From NCBI GenBank assembly GCA_905221345.1, contig CAJNCW010000004.1, positions 1 to 64,000 of the forward strand: DNA of 64,000 nucleotides. The letters are read 5' to 3'. The number at the start of each line of letters is the position of its first letter. The first letter of the stretch is position 1. This DNA comes from a bacterium. Its GTDB lineage: Bacteria; Bacillota; Bacilli; Lactobacillales; Streptococcaceae. The notes beneath the pieces were generated by a model. The model saw nothing but the letters and a program-made list of their open reading frames with translations. It made no database searches and was not told the DNA's origin. Made by a program: the position numbers and the translations under genes. Positions 8,759 to 15,978 of the stretch are shown piece after piece.

Positions 8759-10093
8759 TTATTGCCAAGCGCCTGAGCTACCGACATAATAGCCATCCGG
8801 TGTGTAGGTGTTGCGAAGTATCTTACCTGAAGAATCCAGATAGTACCACTTGTCCTTGTCCTTGATCCAAGCATTAGACTTCATGGCACCTGACTCAGTA
8901 AGATAGTACCAGTTCCCTTGGTTATAAATCCATTCTTGGTTGGCCATAGCACCTGAACCCTTGAGGTAATACCAAGATCCACCATAGTAGAACCAGTCAT
9001 CTCTCAACAGTGCACCTGAATCAGTCAAGTAATACCAAGCATCCCTATCATAAACCCAAGTACTCTTTTTCATCTTCCCTGAGTCTGCCAAATAATACCA
9101 TTTACCTTGGACATAAACCCATTCTTGGTTGGCCATAGCGCCTGAACCCTTGAGGTAATACCAAGCGTCACCGTAATGGAACCACTCTTGACTTAACATA
9201 GCACCTGAAGAATTTACAAAATACCACTTACCTTGATCATAAATCCACTCTTGACTAGCCATAGCTCCAGATCCCTTGAAATAGTACCAAATATCTTCTC
9301 TGCACATCCAACCGTCATGCTCCATACCGCCAGCACCATCCATGAAATACCAATTTCCTTGGTAATATACCCAATCATTAGAAATCAGTTCTCCTTGTTT
9401 TTGATAATACCAGATTGAGCCTGATTTGAACCAGCCCGCAGTTTCAAAAATTGGATAAAAACTAAGTAAACTAGTTCCGCTGTATGGTCGAGTTATTTCT
9501 CCTGGTTTTTCAAGCTTGACGGCCTCATAGTAAGTTACTCTCCATGCTACAACTTTCTTACCATTAGAAGTCGCTGGCAGGATGGCTGTATAGGTTTTTG
9601 TTTTATAGTCCCATTTTGTATCTAAATAAGTATATTGGTCTTTTGCTTCTTCAAGACGGTAATAACTGCTTTTTCCACCGTGATAAATATCGTCCATGAC
9701 TTTCGTAGACCAAGTCTTGACTTCCTCTCCACTCTTGGCTTCCACCTTGATATCTCCACTGTAGCCATATGGCACATAAAAATGTAAGAAACGTCCTTCT
9801 TCACCGATCATGGACTTATCCTTTTCTTGTCCTAGGAAATTCGTCGTTTGATCCTGACCATTTAGACTGACCGTCCACTCAATTTTTTCAGTTTTTGGCA
9901 AATCCAAAACCTGAATATCTACTTCATGCCCATTATTAAAACGAGCTACCTTACCATTTTCATAGACGATACCACCTTTAATCGGCCAAAGTTCTTTAAG
10001 TTCAAAGGCCAGACCAGTTTGTGGGAGAGCTAGTAGAGCTAGGCTTGCAAGTGCTAAACCTAACAAGATCCATTGTTTCAATTTGTTCTTCAT
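8759..10093 (-). CDS. Choline-binding surface protein with an unassigned N-terminal domain
   Basis: 444-aa exported protein. The signal peptide is residues 1 to about 29 (WILLGLALASLALLALPQTG then LAF). Residues of about 30-205 form a domain I do not recognise, rich in beta-type sequence (SLNGQDQTTNF, YVPYGYSGDIKVEA). From about residue 210 to the end there are ten choline-binding repeats of about 21 residues on the pattern W-x8-WYYLKGSGAMANQE, ending YVGSSGAWQ, which tether the protein to phosphocholine on teichoic acids. No amidase, glucosaminidase or LPxTG motif is seen, so this is not LytA, LytB, LytC or CbpD. Strong SD AAGGAGG. It could be an adhesin or a cell-wall factor. Confidence 0.88.
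   Translation of the reverse strand: MKNKLKQWILLGLALASLALLALPQTGLAFELKELWPIKGGIVYENGKVARFNNGHEVDIQVLDLPKTEKIEWTVSLNGQDQTTNFLGQEKDKSMIGEEGRFLHFYVPYGYSGDIKVEAKSGEEVKTWSTKVMDDIYHGGKSSYYRLEEAKDQYTYLDTKWDYKTKTYTAILPATSNGKKVVAWRVTYYEAVKLEKPGEITRPYSGTSLLSFYPIFETAGWFKSGSIWYYQKQGELISNDWVYYQGNWYFMDGAGGMEHDGWMCREDIWYYFKGSGAMASQEWIYDQGKWYFVNSSGAMLSQEWFHYGDAWYYLKGSGAMANQEWVYVQGKWYYLADSGKMKKSTWVYDRDAWYYLTDSGALLRDDWFYYGGSWYYLKGSGAMANQEWIYNQGNWYYLTESGAMKSNAWIKDKDKWYYLDSSGKILRNTYTPDGYYVGSSGAWQ
8800..9470 (-). repeat. Tandem choline-binding repeats
   Basis: About ten coding repeats of about 63 bp. Several near-identical units encode WYYLKGSGAMANQEW (near 8950, 9150 and 9250), a possible substrate for repeat-number variation by recombination. 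Confidence 0.85.
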
Positions 10094-10141
10094 GGCACTT
10101 TCCTCCTTTGTTTACATACCATAAAGCGGGCACTATAAAAC

Positions 10142-10849
10142 TCAGTAAATGTTCTGAACCACCGTGCGGTTTCCTTCAAGAGAAATGACTTTCTTTTCAA
10201 ATGCCAAATCAGGCATGCAAGCAGCCAAATCCTTTTCGATTCGTTCTAACGCTTCTAAACGCATCTCGACAGAAGTGTTTTCATTCCCTTGAATGATGAA
10301 AATAGCATTTTTTGTACCTTCATCAAATTTGTAATGTTCACTATCGCGGACATCCAGCCAAGCTAGAACTCCATTTTCATCACGATAGACATAGTCCGTC
10401 TGCGCAACGTGCTTCTCCGTTGACAAGATAGGTAGAAAAATATCCTCCCTTTGACTAACAGAAAACTCTATCTGCCCTCCAATCTTATCCAAATCATGCC
10501 CACCAATCGCCAGCAAAGAGGAAAGCGCCTCCACATTGTAGATATCGATGATACTATTGATGTGAGGGAGGGAGCCACGATGCTGGATATTGCGAATGAG
10601 GGCGACCACCGTCGGTGGATTTTTCTTGACGCTACGCCCGACTCGCTGAAGCAACTGCCTATAACCTTGGACAACAGGAGACTCTTGAACTTCTTTTACA
10701 TCACACTCTAGCGCCCACTTCTCCATCTCCCCTTTCTTTTTCAGAAAAGTAAGAGGCAAAGCAACGCGAGGATCGACGTTTTTAGCAATACCAATCACGA
10801 CATTCTTGATCCCCAAGTCATACAAACTTTTATTTAAACGAAACTCCAT
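10142..10849 (-). CDS. B3/4 (PheRS beta-like) domain protein
   Basis: 235-aa protein matching the stand-alone B3/B4 tRNA-binding/editing-like domain family (VALIRNIQHRGSLPHINSIIDIYN, in which the asparagine-rich core NIQ..NSIIDIYN is typical). Members of this family have been linked to editing or nucleic-acid binding, but the substrate is unknown. The start is at the ATG 10849, where GGAGGTGCC precedes MEFRLNK; an open frame extends upstream to 10879. The choline-binding protein gene follows after 48 bp, with no obvious promoter, so the two may be cotranscribed. Confidence 0.75.
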   Translation of the reverse strand: MEFRLNKSLYDLGIKNVVIGIAKNVDPRVALPLTFLKKKGEMEKWALECDVKEVQESPVVQGYRQLLQRVGRSVKKNPPTVVALIRNIQHRGSLPHINSIIDIYNVEALSSLLAIGGHDLDKIGGQIEFSVSQREDIFLPILSTEKHVAQTDYVYRDENGVLAWLDVRDSEHYKFDEGTKNAIFIIQGNENTSVEMRLEALERIEKDLAACMPDLAFEKKVISLEGNRTVVQNIY

Positions 10850-10949
10850 CGGCAGGCACCTCCTTTGAAAAATGCACACTATCTCACCTTTATTTTACAC
10901 CTTCTAGCACTTCATTTCAAGGAAATCATCAACCCTCGCCCGACAAATC

Positions 10950-10977
10950 AAAAAGAGAAGATCAAGCTGATCTTCTC
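10950..10977 (-). terminator. rpoE terminator
   Basis: Minus-strand GAGAAGATCA-GCT-TGATCTTCTC followed by TTTTTG. Confidence 0.85.
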
Positions 10978-10989
10978 CAAAGAGGTTTC

Positions 10990-11580
10990 CTATTCTTCGT
11001 CACCTATTTCAGAATCATCGTCAGAAAACTCGTCGTCTTCTTCGTTAAGATCCACATCTTCACCCAAGTCATCTGGAGCGATTTCGTTGATTTCTGCATC
11101 GTAAGCTTCCACTTCATTTTTCTCATCATCTGGATTTTCATCATCATATGAAAGAGCTGGGTCTGCTTCGTATGCATCTTCGTCTTCTGGATCATCTGCA
11201 TTGTAGTCAATGGCATCTGAATCACCATCCATGAAGGCATTGACACGTTTTTTCTTAGCTTTTGGAGCTACTTCATCGTCGTCACTTTCTTCAAGAGCGA
11301 TGATTTCTTCGTCGATTTCGTCCACACCATACCATGAACGAAGACCCCATTTGTTGTCTCCAAGTGAGATGAAGCTACCGTCAAAGTTCAACTCTGTATA
11401 GAACAAAGGCAAAGCTTCGCGGATATCGCTGTTTGATGTTCCAAGGTAGTTTTGAATTTCGTTTACAAGATCGCTAAAATGCATCTCATGATCGCGACCA
11501 CGAAGTTCCAAGATAGCACGCGCTACCTCAATCATAGATAGTTCACTTTTTTCTTGCCCAGCAAATACTTCTAATTCCAA
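10990..11580 (-). CDS. rpoE: DNA-directed RNA polymerase delta subunit RpoE
   Basis: 196-aa delta factor of Gram-positive RNA polymerase, which raises promoter selectivity and recycling. The folded N-terminal HARE-HTH domain (about 1-90, ending [17 protein letters not shown]) is followed by a disordered tail of almost continuous Asp/Glu. The start is taken as the TTG at 11580 because AGGAG lies 7 bases upstream (GAGGAGAAACGCTTTG); an ATG at 11595 overlaps the SD itself. Its promoter lies downstream of the accessory module at 11766-15909. Confidence 0.95.
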   Translation of the reverse strand: MELEVFAGQEKSELSMIEVARAILELRGRDHEMHFSDLVNEIQNYLGTSNSDIREALPLFYTELNFDGSFISLGDNKWGLRSWYGVDEIDEEIIALEESDDDEVAPKAKKKRVNAFMDGDSDAIDYNADDPEDEDAYEADPALSYDDENPDDEKNEVEAYDAEINEIAPDDLGEDVDLNEEDDEFSDDDSEIGDEE

Positions 11581-11652
11581 AGCGTTTCTCCTCATTTTTA
11601 CTACTATCGCCAGAGCGAACAGACTCTGACCTCATTTTATCATGTACTCTTT

Positions 11653-11681
11653 ATTGTACGATAATTTTGCGGAATAGTCAA
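11653..11681 (-). promoter_or_regulatory. rpoE promoter
   Basis: Minus-strand TTGACT (11676-11681), 17-base spacer, TACAAT (11653-11658). Confidence 0.85.
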
Positions 11682-11765
11682 AGGTTAAATGGGGGAAAGT
11701 GATTCATATTACTCCTAAATAAATCGTAAGAGTATTTTTTAGAACAGTTATCTTATTTTTTAAAA

Positions 11766-12596
11766 TTAGTAGTAAGTTTTATTCAAAAATTCTATTATAT
11801 CTTTTTTCAAAGATACTAAGTTACGACGTTCTTCATCCAAGTTGCTTTCCATAATTTTTATAGAGGAATCTTTAAGTGAACAAATATAGTATCCTTCCTC
11901 GGATGTAAACCCTTCTTCCACATGTGCAAGGGCATTTCTTTTATCAATTAGATCGGACCATCTTTGTTTTAAAGACTCATACTTTCTTTTTTTATCAGAT
12001 GTCAAGTTAGGTCTACTTAGTCTGACCTTTTCTCTAAAAAATCTATCAAAATTTTCTCTATAAGAATCATTTTCTGGAGTTACTTCTAGTTTTTCCCGTA
12101 ATAAATGTTCGATTTCTGCATTTTCACACATAAATCTACCACGAAGCGCATTTAACTCATCCCAGCGACAAAGAATAACATTAATTGCATCTTCAAAATG
12201 TTTTTCTTCTAAACTATCAGAAACAGAAAAGAAAGTGAAATTTGAAAAAATATCTAAATTTTTATGCTTTAGAATATTAATAACATCTGATTTTATAGTG
12301 TTATAGTCATTATTAGAATATAAAATAACAAATTGTTTGAAGCCATTCTTATATCTTATTTCCTCTAGGTAATTCAAACCAGTTTCAGATGAATCTAAGT
12401 TAAAATCTGAAATAAAGAAGTCATATCTTTTAATAGAGTCCAACTCTATTTTTGCTTCTCCAAATGTTCTAAGTTCAACAATTCGAGCCTCATAACCTTT
12501 GTCACCTAAGATTTCTTCTACAAGCTCTCTTCTATTGCTATGTGCATCTGATAGTAAATCATCCTCTAACCACAGAATATTTATTTCTTGTCTCAA
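11766..12596 (-). CDS. Response-regulator receiver fused to a HEPN-like domain
   Basis: 276 aa from a TTG at 12596. The N-terminal receiver (about 1-120) has the acidic pair in ILWLEDD (E11-D13), the predicted phospho-acceptor D64 in FFISDFNLD and the switch residue S94 in VILYSNND; the usual late lysine is not evident. The C-terminal part (about 130-276) is alpha-helical and charged and carries IDKRNALAHVEE, i.e. R220-x4-H225, the RNase motif of HEPN proteins. No HTH is seen, so the output is probably RNA cleavage rather than transcription. The TTG start overlaps the stop of the kinase gene and has GTGAGG 6 bases upstream; earlier in-frame starts reach 12632. A+T-rich compared with neighbours. 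Third gene of the accessory module. Confidence 0.72.
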   Translation of the reverse strand: MRQEINILWLEDDLLSDAHSNRRELVEEILGDKGYEARIVELRTFGEAKIELDSIKRYDFFISDFNLDSSETGLNYLEEIRYKNGFKQFVILYSNNDYNTIKSDVINILKHKNLDIFSNFTFFSVSDSLEEKHFEDAINVILCRWDELNALRGRFMCENAEIEHLLREKLEVTPENDSYRENFDRFFREKVRLSRPNLTSDKKRKYESLKQRWSDLIDKRNALAHVEEGFTSEEGYYICSLKDSSIKIMESNLDEERRNLVSLKKDIIEFLNKTYY

Positions 12597-12597
12597 T

Positions 12598-14700
12598 TTA
12601 AACCTCACTAAACTTAATTTGAAAATCAACAACGTTATTTTTTAGTTGCTGAACTGATATCTCCCAATTAAAATCTTTACAAATTTGTTGGCAGATATAC
12701 ATACCTAACCCTGTGCCTCTTCTTTTTGAGGTTACTCCAATGTTAAATATATTTTCAATAGGTTCAATATCAATAGGTCCTGTATCTGAAGTAAAGTGCA
12801 TGATTTTATTATCCTCATCAAAGAAAATATGTATATCTTTTGCATTACGATCTTGAGCATTAATTATTAAATTATCAAGTAAAGTACCAAAATCATAAAC
12901 ATTGATGCTTTGATATAGTTCTCCAATTCCCAAGCTAACCTTTAATTTCACTGTATCATCGATGAGATTATCAACATAGCTTTTTAAGTATGACTTCAAT
13001 TCTATATTTTCAAGATTACTAAAAGATTCAAAATTTAATCGTAGTATTTGTTTCTTTATTGATGATAGTTTATCAGATGTTCTTCTAATTTTATAGATTG
13101 AGTCTGAAAATTTTTGATACTCTTCTGGTGTCATAAGCCGAATCATTTTCTGTAAAGCGGCTGTTAGTTCTTTACCAGCTTTTCCTAATTCGTGAAAAAG
13201 CATATCTTGACGTGCTGGTTTTTCATTTAAGATTATTTTTTCCTTAATCTCGATTTCATTTTTTAATCTACTATTCTCTTTATAAATTCTTTGTTTTTCT
13301 TTTTTTACTTCTTGATTCTCTTTTCTTAGCTCAATAGCAGCCTGTTTTAAATTCTTTTGAATTTCTTTTTTTTCAGATGAGCTTGTATTCACATCGTCGA
13401 GAAGTTCGAATTTCTTTTCTAATGGTTGTGCTATTTTTGGAAGTTCATAAACTTTTGGTGCTACAGTAAACTTATATTTTTTAAATCTTTGAATTAGCTT
13501 TTGGATGGCATCAGTATCATCAGTTTCAATCTCATCAATATCACTACTACCGAAATTTATCAATTGCGCATAGGACTCTAAAGGTCTGTGAACAAATTCC
13601 ATATACACTTTTTCAAGTTCTATAGTATAAGAATTAGTGACAAATCCTCTATCACGTGATGTAACTTCATTAAAATGATTTTCAGAATCTATTATGTTAA
13701 TCCAACCTAGCAATTCCCTATGTCCTAGATATCGATTATAACCTTGTGTCTTACGTAAGTTTAAACCAAAAGCATCAAAATCAACCTCTCCATATGGAAA
13801 AATCCTAAAATTATTCTTATACAAGAAAATGGAACCATAATCTTTCGGTGTCGTTTTCATTATTCTTGTAAAATTGTTCTTTGCTGCCGTACTTAAATAA
13901 TAAATTTTGAAGTAAATATCTTTTAAAATTGTATTATTCTCAATTTTAAAAGAGTAAATTATCTTTTCTTGATCGTATAGAGTGATACTAATTTCCTTTT
14001 CTTTTATTTCACACTCAATATAAATTGTTTTTTTATCTAATACCGAAGCAACATTATTACTAATATACTCATCCAACTCAGCAATTCCTGAGGAGGATGA
14101 AATATACTTAACATTAATTTTTATTTTACCATCATCCACAAATGGATTTACAAGTCTTTGAAGCGCTGATATAACCTTATTAACTCTATTTAAGTCCCAA
14201 GTCTCTCTTAATTTAGAGATGGTTAAGATAGTCCCTGATTTTTGAATAAAACTATCTTCTACTACATCTAAGCTAGTATATGTGACATCTAACTCTTCAA
14301 ATTTTGTTAGAGAATCCTTTTCGAATTCACCCCAGTCAATTTTTAATTCACTAACTTCATCATCTTTATGACTAATAAGTTTAAGCTTAGTTCCCAATCT
14401 ATCACAAGAAAAACGACCTATTCCTTTGGATCCAGCATATACCTTATCACTATCTTTTTTTTCTGAATGAGCAACGAACAACCATTTATTTTCAATATCA
14501 TTACGATTCATTCCCTTACCGTTATCTTGAATGATAATGTAATTTTCATAACTATTTATAATAAGATTTATTTCGGTTGCATCAGCATCATAACCATTTT
14601 TTACCAACTCGAAGATAGCTACTAATTCATTTGTAATTAGGTCTCTACCAATTATATCCTTTAAACCCGAACTGACTTTAAAGTGTAATTTTTCTTCCAT
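12598..14700 (-). CDS. Double GHKL ATPase: MORC/Hsp90-like domain plus histidine-kinase-like core
   Basis: 700-aa protein with two Bergerat-fold ATPase domains. The N-terminal one has ELVKNGYDADAT (N35), QDNGKGM (D59-G63) and AGSKGIGRFS (G90-S98), as in MutL/MORC/Hsp90-type ATPases. A middle region (about 150-410) is followed by a lysine/glutamate-rich coiled coil (about 425-490), then a HisKA-like dimerisation helix with H503 in LFHELGKAG. The C-terminal HATPase has LLDNLIINAQ (N614), TSDTGPI (D639-G641) and RRGTGLGMYI (G662-G666). No membrane segment: a cytosolic sensor. SD AAGGAG, 9 bases behind the methyltransferase; its 3' end overlaps the receiver-HEPN gene, pointing to a kinase/regulator pair. 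A+T-rich. Confidence 0.8.
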   Translation of the reverse strand: MEEKLHFKVSSGLKDIIGRDLITNELVAIFELVKNGYDADATEINLIINSYENYIIIQDNGKGMNRNDIENKWLFVAHSEKKDSDKVYAGSKGIGRFSCDRLGTKLKLISHKDDEVSELKIDWGEFEKDSLTKFEELDVTYTSLDVVEDSFIQKSGTILTISKLRETWDLNRVNKVISALQRLVNPFVDDGKIKINVKYISSSSGIAELDEYISNNVASVLDKKTIYIECEIKEKEISITLYDQEKIIYSFKIENNTILKDIYFKIYYLSTAAKNNFTRIMKTTPKDYGSIFLYKNNFRIFPYGEVDFDAFGLNLRKTQGYNRYLGHRELLGWINIIDSENHFNEVTSRDRGFVTNSYTIELEKVYMEFVHRPLESYAQLINFGSSDIDEIETDDTDAIQKLIQRFKKYKFTVAPKVYELPKIAQPLEKKFELLDDVNTSSSEKKEIQKNLKQAAIELRKENQEVKKEKQRIYKENSRLKNEIEIKEKIILNEKPARQDMLFHELGKAGKELTAALQKMIRLMTPEEYQKFSDSIYKIRRTSDKLSSIKKQILRLNFESFSNLENIELKSYLKSYVDNLIDDTVKLKVSLGIGELYQSINVYDFGTLLDNLIINAQDRNAKDIHIFFDEDNKIMHFTSDTGPIDIEPIENIFNIGVTSKRRGTGLGMYICQQICKDFNWEISVQQLKNNVVDFQIKFSEV

Positions 14701-14709
14701 CTTAACTCC

Positions 14710-15909
14710 TTATTCAGAGATTTTCAAAATAACTTCTCCAACTTGTTCTGCAAACAAAGGCGGTACTGCGTTAGCGACTTGAGTATATCGAGGAACATCC
14801 ATTTTTCGTCGTTCACCACCTGTAGTATACGGTCCTTTGAATTCATAATCGTCTGGAAAACTTTGGATTCTAGCGTGTTCTCTAACTGTCATTATTCTAG
14901 GTTCATCATAATGTATATAATCATCTGGAATAGAAGTAATCGTATTACAAATTGAATTTTTCTTTAAAGGAGTTACTCCACGCTTCTTTAAACCTTCAAC
15001 CAGATTCATAGACGGTGTAATTCGTATACTTTTTTCGGAAGCAGTCATTAAACGTTTAAATACATCTATTGTTGCACTTTTATGTTTCGCGAATCGATGA
15101 CTATCGGGGAATGCGCCTCGTTCAATGTTATTTCTCATTAATTTTTGATATGCTGAAGTTGCTCGACCATACTTCCCATTTTTAAATGCCTTAGTGTCTT
15201 TACTATCAACTTCTCCATGACTTTTTTTCAAGTCATTAATAGCTTGAGAAATTGTAATTGGTATTTTTAGTCCTCTATCCCTCAAAAAACAATCTTTATT
15301 TTTCAATAATTCGTCAAAAAATATCTCATAGGCTCCATTTTTTGATGCAAATAGAATGAACCGTTTCCTATTTTGAGGAACACCGTATTCTGACATAGTA
15401 ACAATTTTATATTCTAAGTTATATCCTAATTCATGTAATTCCGAAACAAGAATATCAGAATATTTTTGTTTATCCTTATGATCCTTAAACCCTACAGTAA
15501 ATCCTTGAACATTTTCAAAAAATAACATAGTAGGTTGAACTAATTTGATAAACTCAATATACGAATGCATTAATTGATTTCTGATATCATTATTTTTTCT
15601 CTTTCCAGCCATGGAAAATCCTTGACATGGTGGACCACCTACAACTAAATCAACAGAACCGTTTAATTCAGCAAGTTCCTTACTATGAACTTCTAGAAGT
15701 TCATTTATATCCCAATTTTTCATTTCAAGCCAATTCGGCCATGAAAAATGATTTTTTCTTTCAATTAAATTGTATTTTAAAGTACTAAAAGCATCTTTAT
15801 TTTTTTCAACTGCAAATATTCCATGCAACCCAGCATTATAAAGCCCTAAAGATAAACCACCGGAACCCGCAAATAAATCTATATATCTCATGAATTCTCT
15901 TTCAGTCAT
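14710..15909 (-). CDS. DNA (cytosine-5)-methyltransferase
   Basis: 399-aa C5 methylase with the ordered motifs present: I (DLFAGSGGLSLG), IV with the catalytic cysteine (GGPPCQGFS), VI (FFENVQGF), VIII (QNRKRF), a target-recognition region (about 200-330) and IX-X (REHARIQSFP, TQVANAVPP). It should be active; the recognition sequence is not readable. No restriction endonuclease gene is adjacent, and the next two genes encode the GHKL kinase and the receiver-HEPN protein. Start is at 15909 or at a second in-frame ATG (15891, MRYIDLFAG); neither has a strong SD. A+T-rich, with a promoter overlapping the valS terminator. Confidence 0.92.
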   Translation of the reverse strand: MTEREFMRYIDLFAGSGGLSLGLYNAGLHGIFAVEKNKDAFSTLKYNLIERKNHFSWPNWLEMKNWDINELLEVHSKELAELNGSVDLVVGGPPCQGFSMAGKRKNNDIRNQLMHSYIEFIKLVQPTMLFFENVQGFTVGFKDHKDKQKYSDILVSELHELGYNLEYKIVTMSEYGVPQNRKRFILFASKNGAYEIFFDELLKNKDCFLRDRGLKIPITISQAINDLKKSHGEVDSKDTKAFKNGKYGRATSAYQKLMRNNIERGAFPDSHRFAKHKSATIDVFKRLMTASEKSIRITPSMNLVEGLKKRGVTPLKKNSICNTITSIPDDYIHYDEPRIMTVREHARIQSFPDDYEFKGPYTTGGERRKMDVPRYTQVANAVPPLFAEQVGEVILKISE

Positions 15910-15938
15910 TAAAATTTATTATTACAATTTTATCACAA

Positions 15939-15947
15939 ATTATACCA
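15939..15947 (-). promoter_or_regulatory. Extended -10 promoter of the methyltransferase module
   Basis: Minus-strand TGGTATAAT (TATAAT at 15939-15944) lies 29 bases before the ATG at 15909 and overlaps the T-run of the valS terminator. Confidence 0.55.
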
Positions 15948-15972
15948 AAAAACACGGTTTATCACCGTGTTT
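15945..15972 (-). terminator. valS terminator
   Basis: AAACACGGT / ACCGTGTTT perfect nine-base stem (15950-15958 with 15964-15972), with TTTTTT on the minus-strand side, 7 bases after the valS stop. Confidence 0.88.
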
Positions 15973-15978
15973 CTGTGT

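Noticed and set aside
14000..15909. Restriction endonuclease partner for the methylase
   Set aside because: No PD-(D/E)XK, HNH or GIY-YIG motif found in the three module proteins or in adjacent frames.
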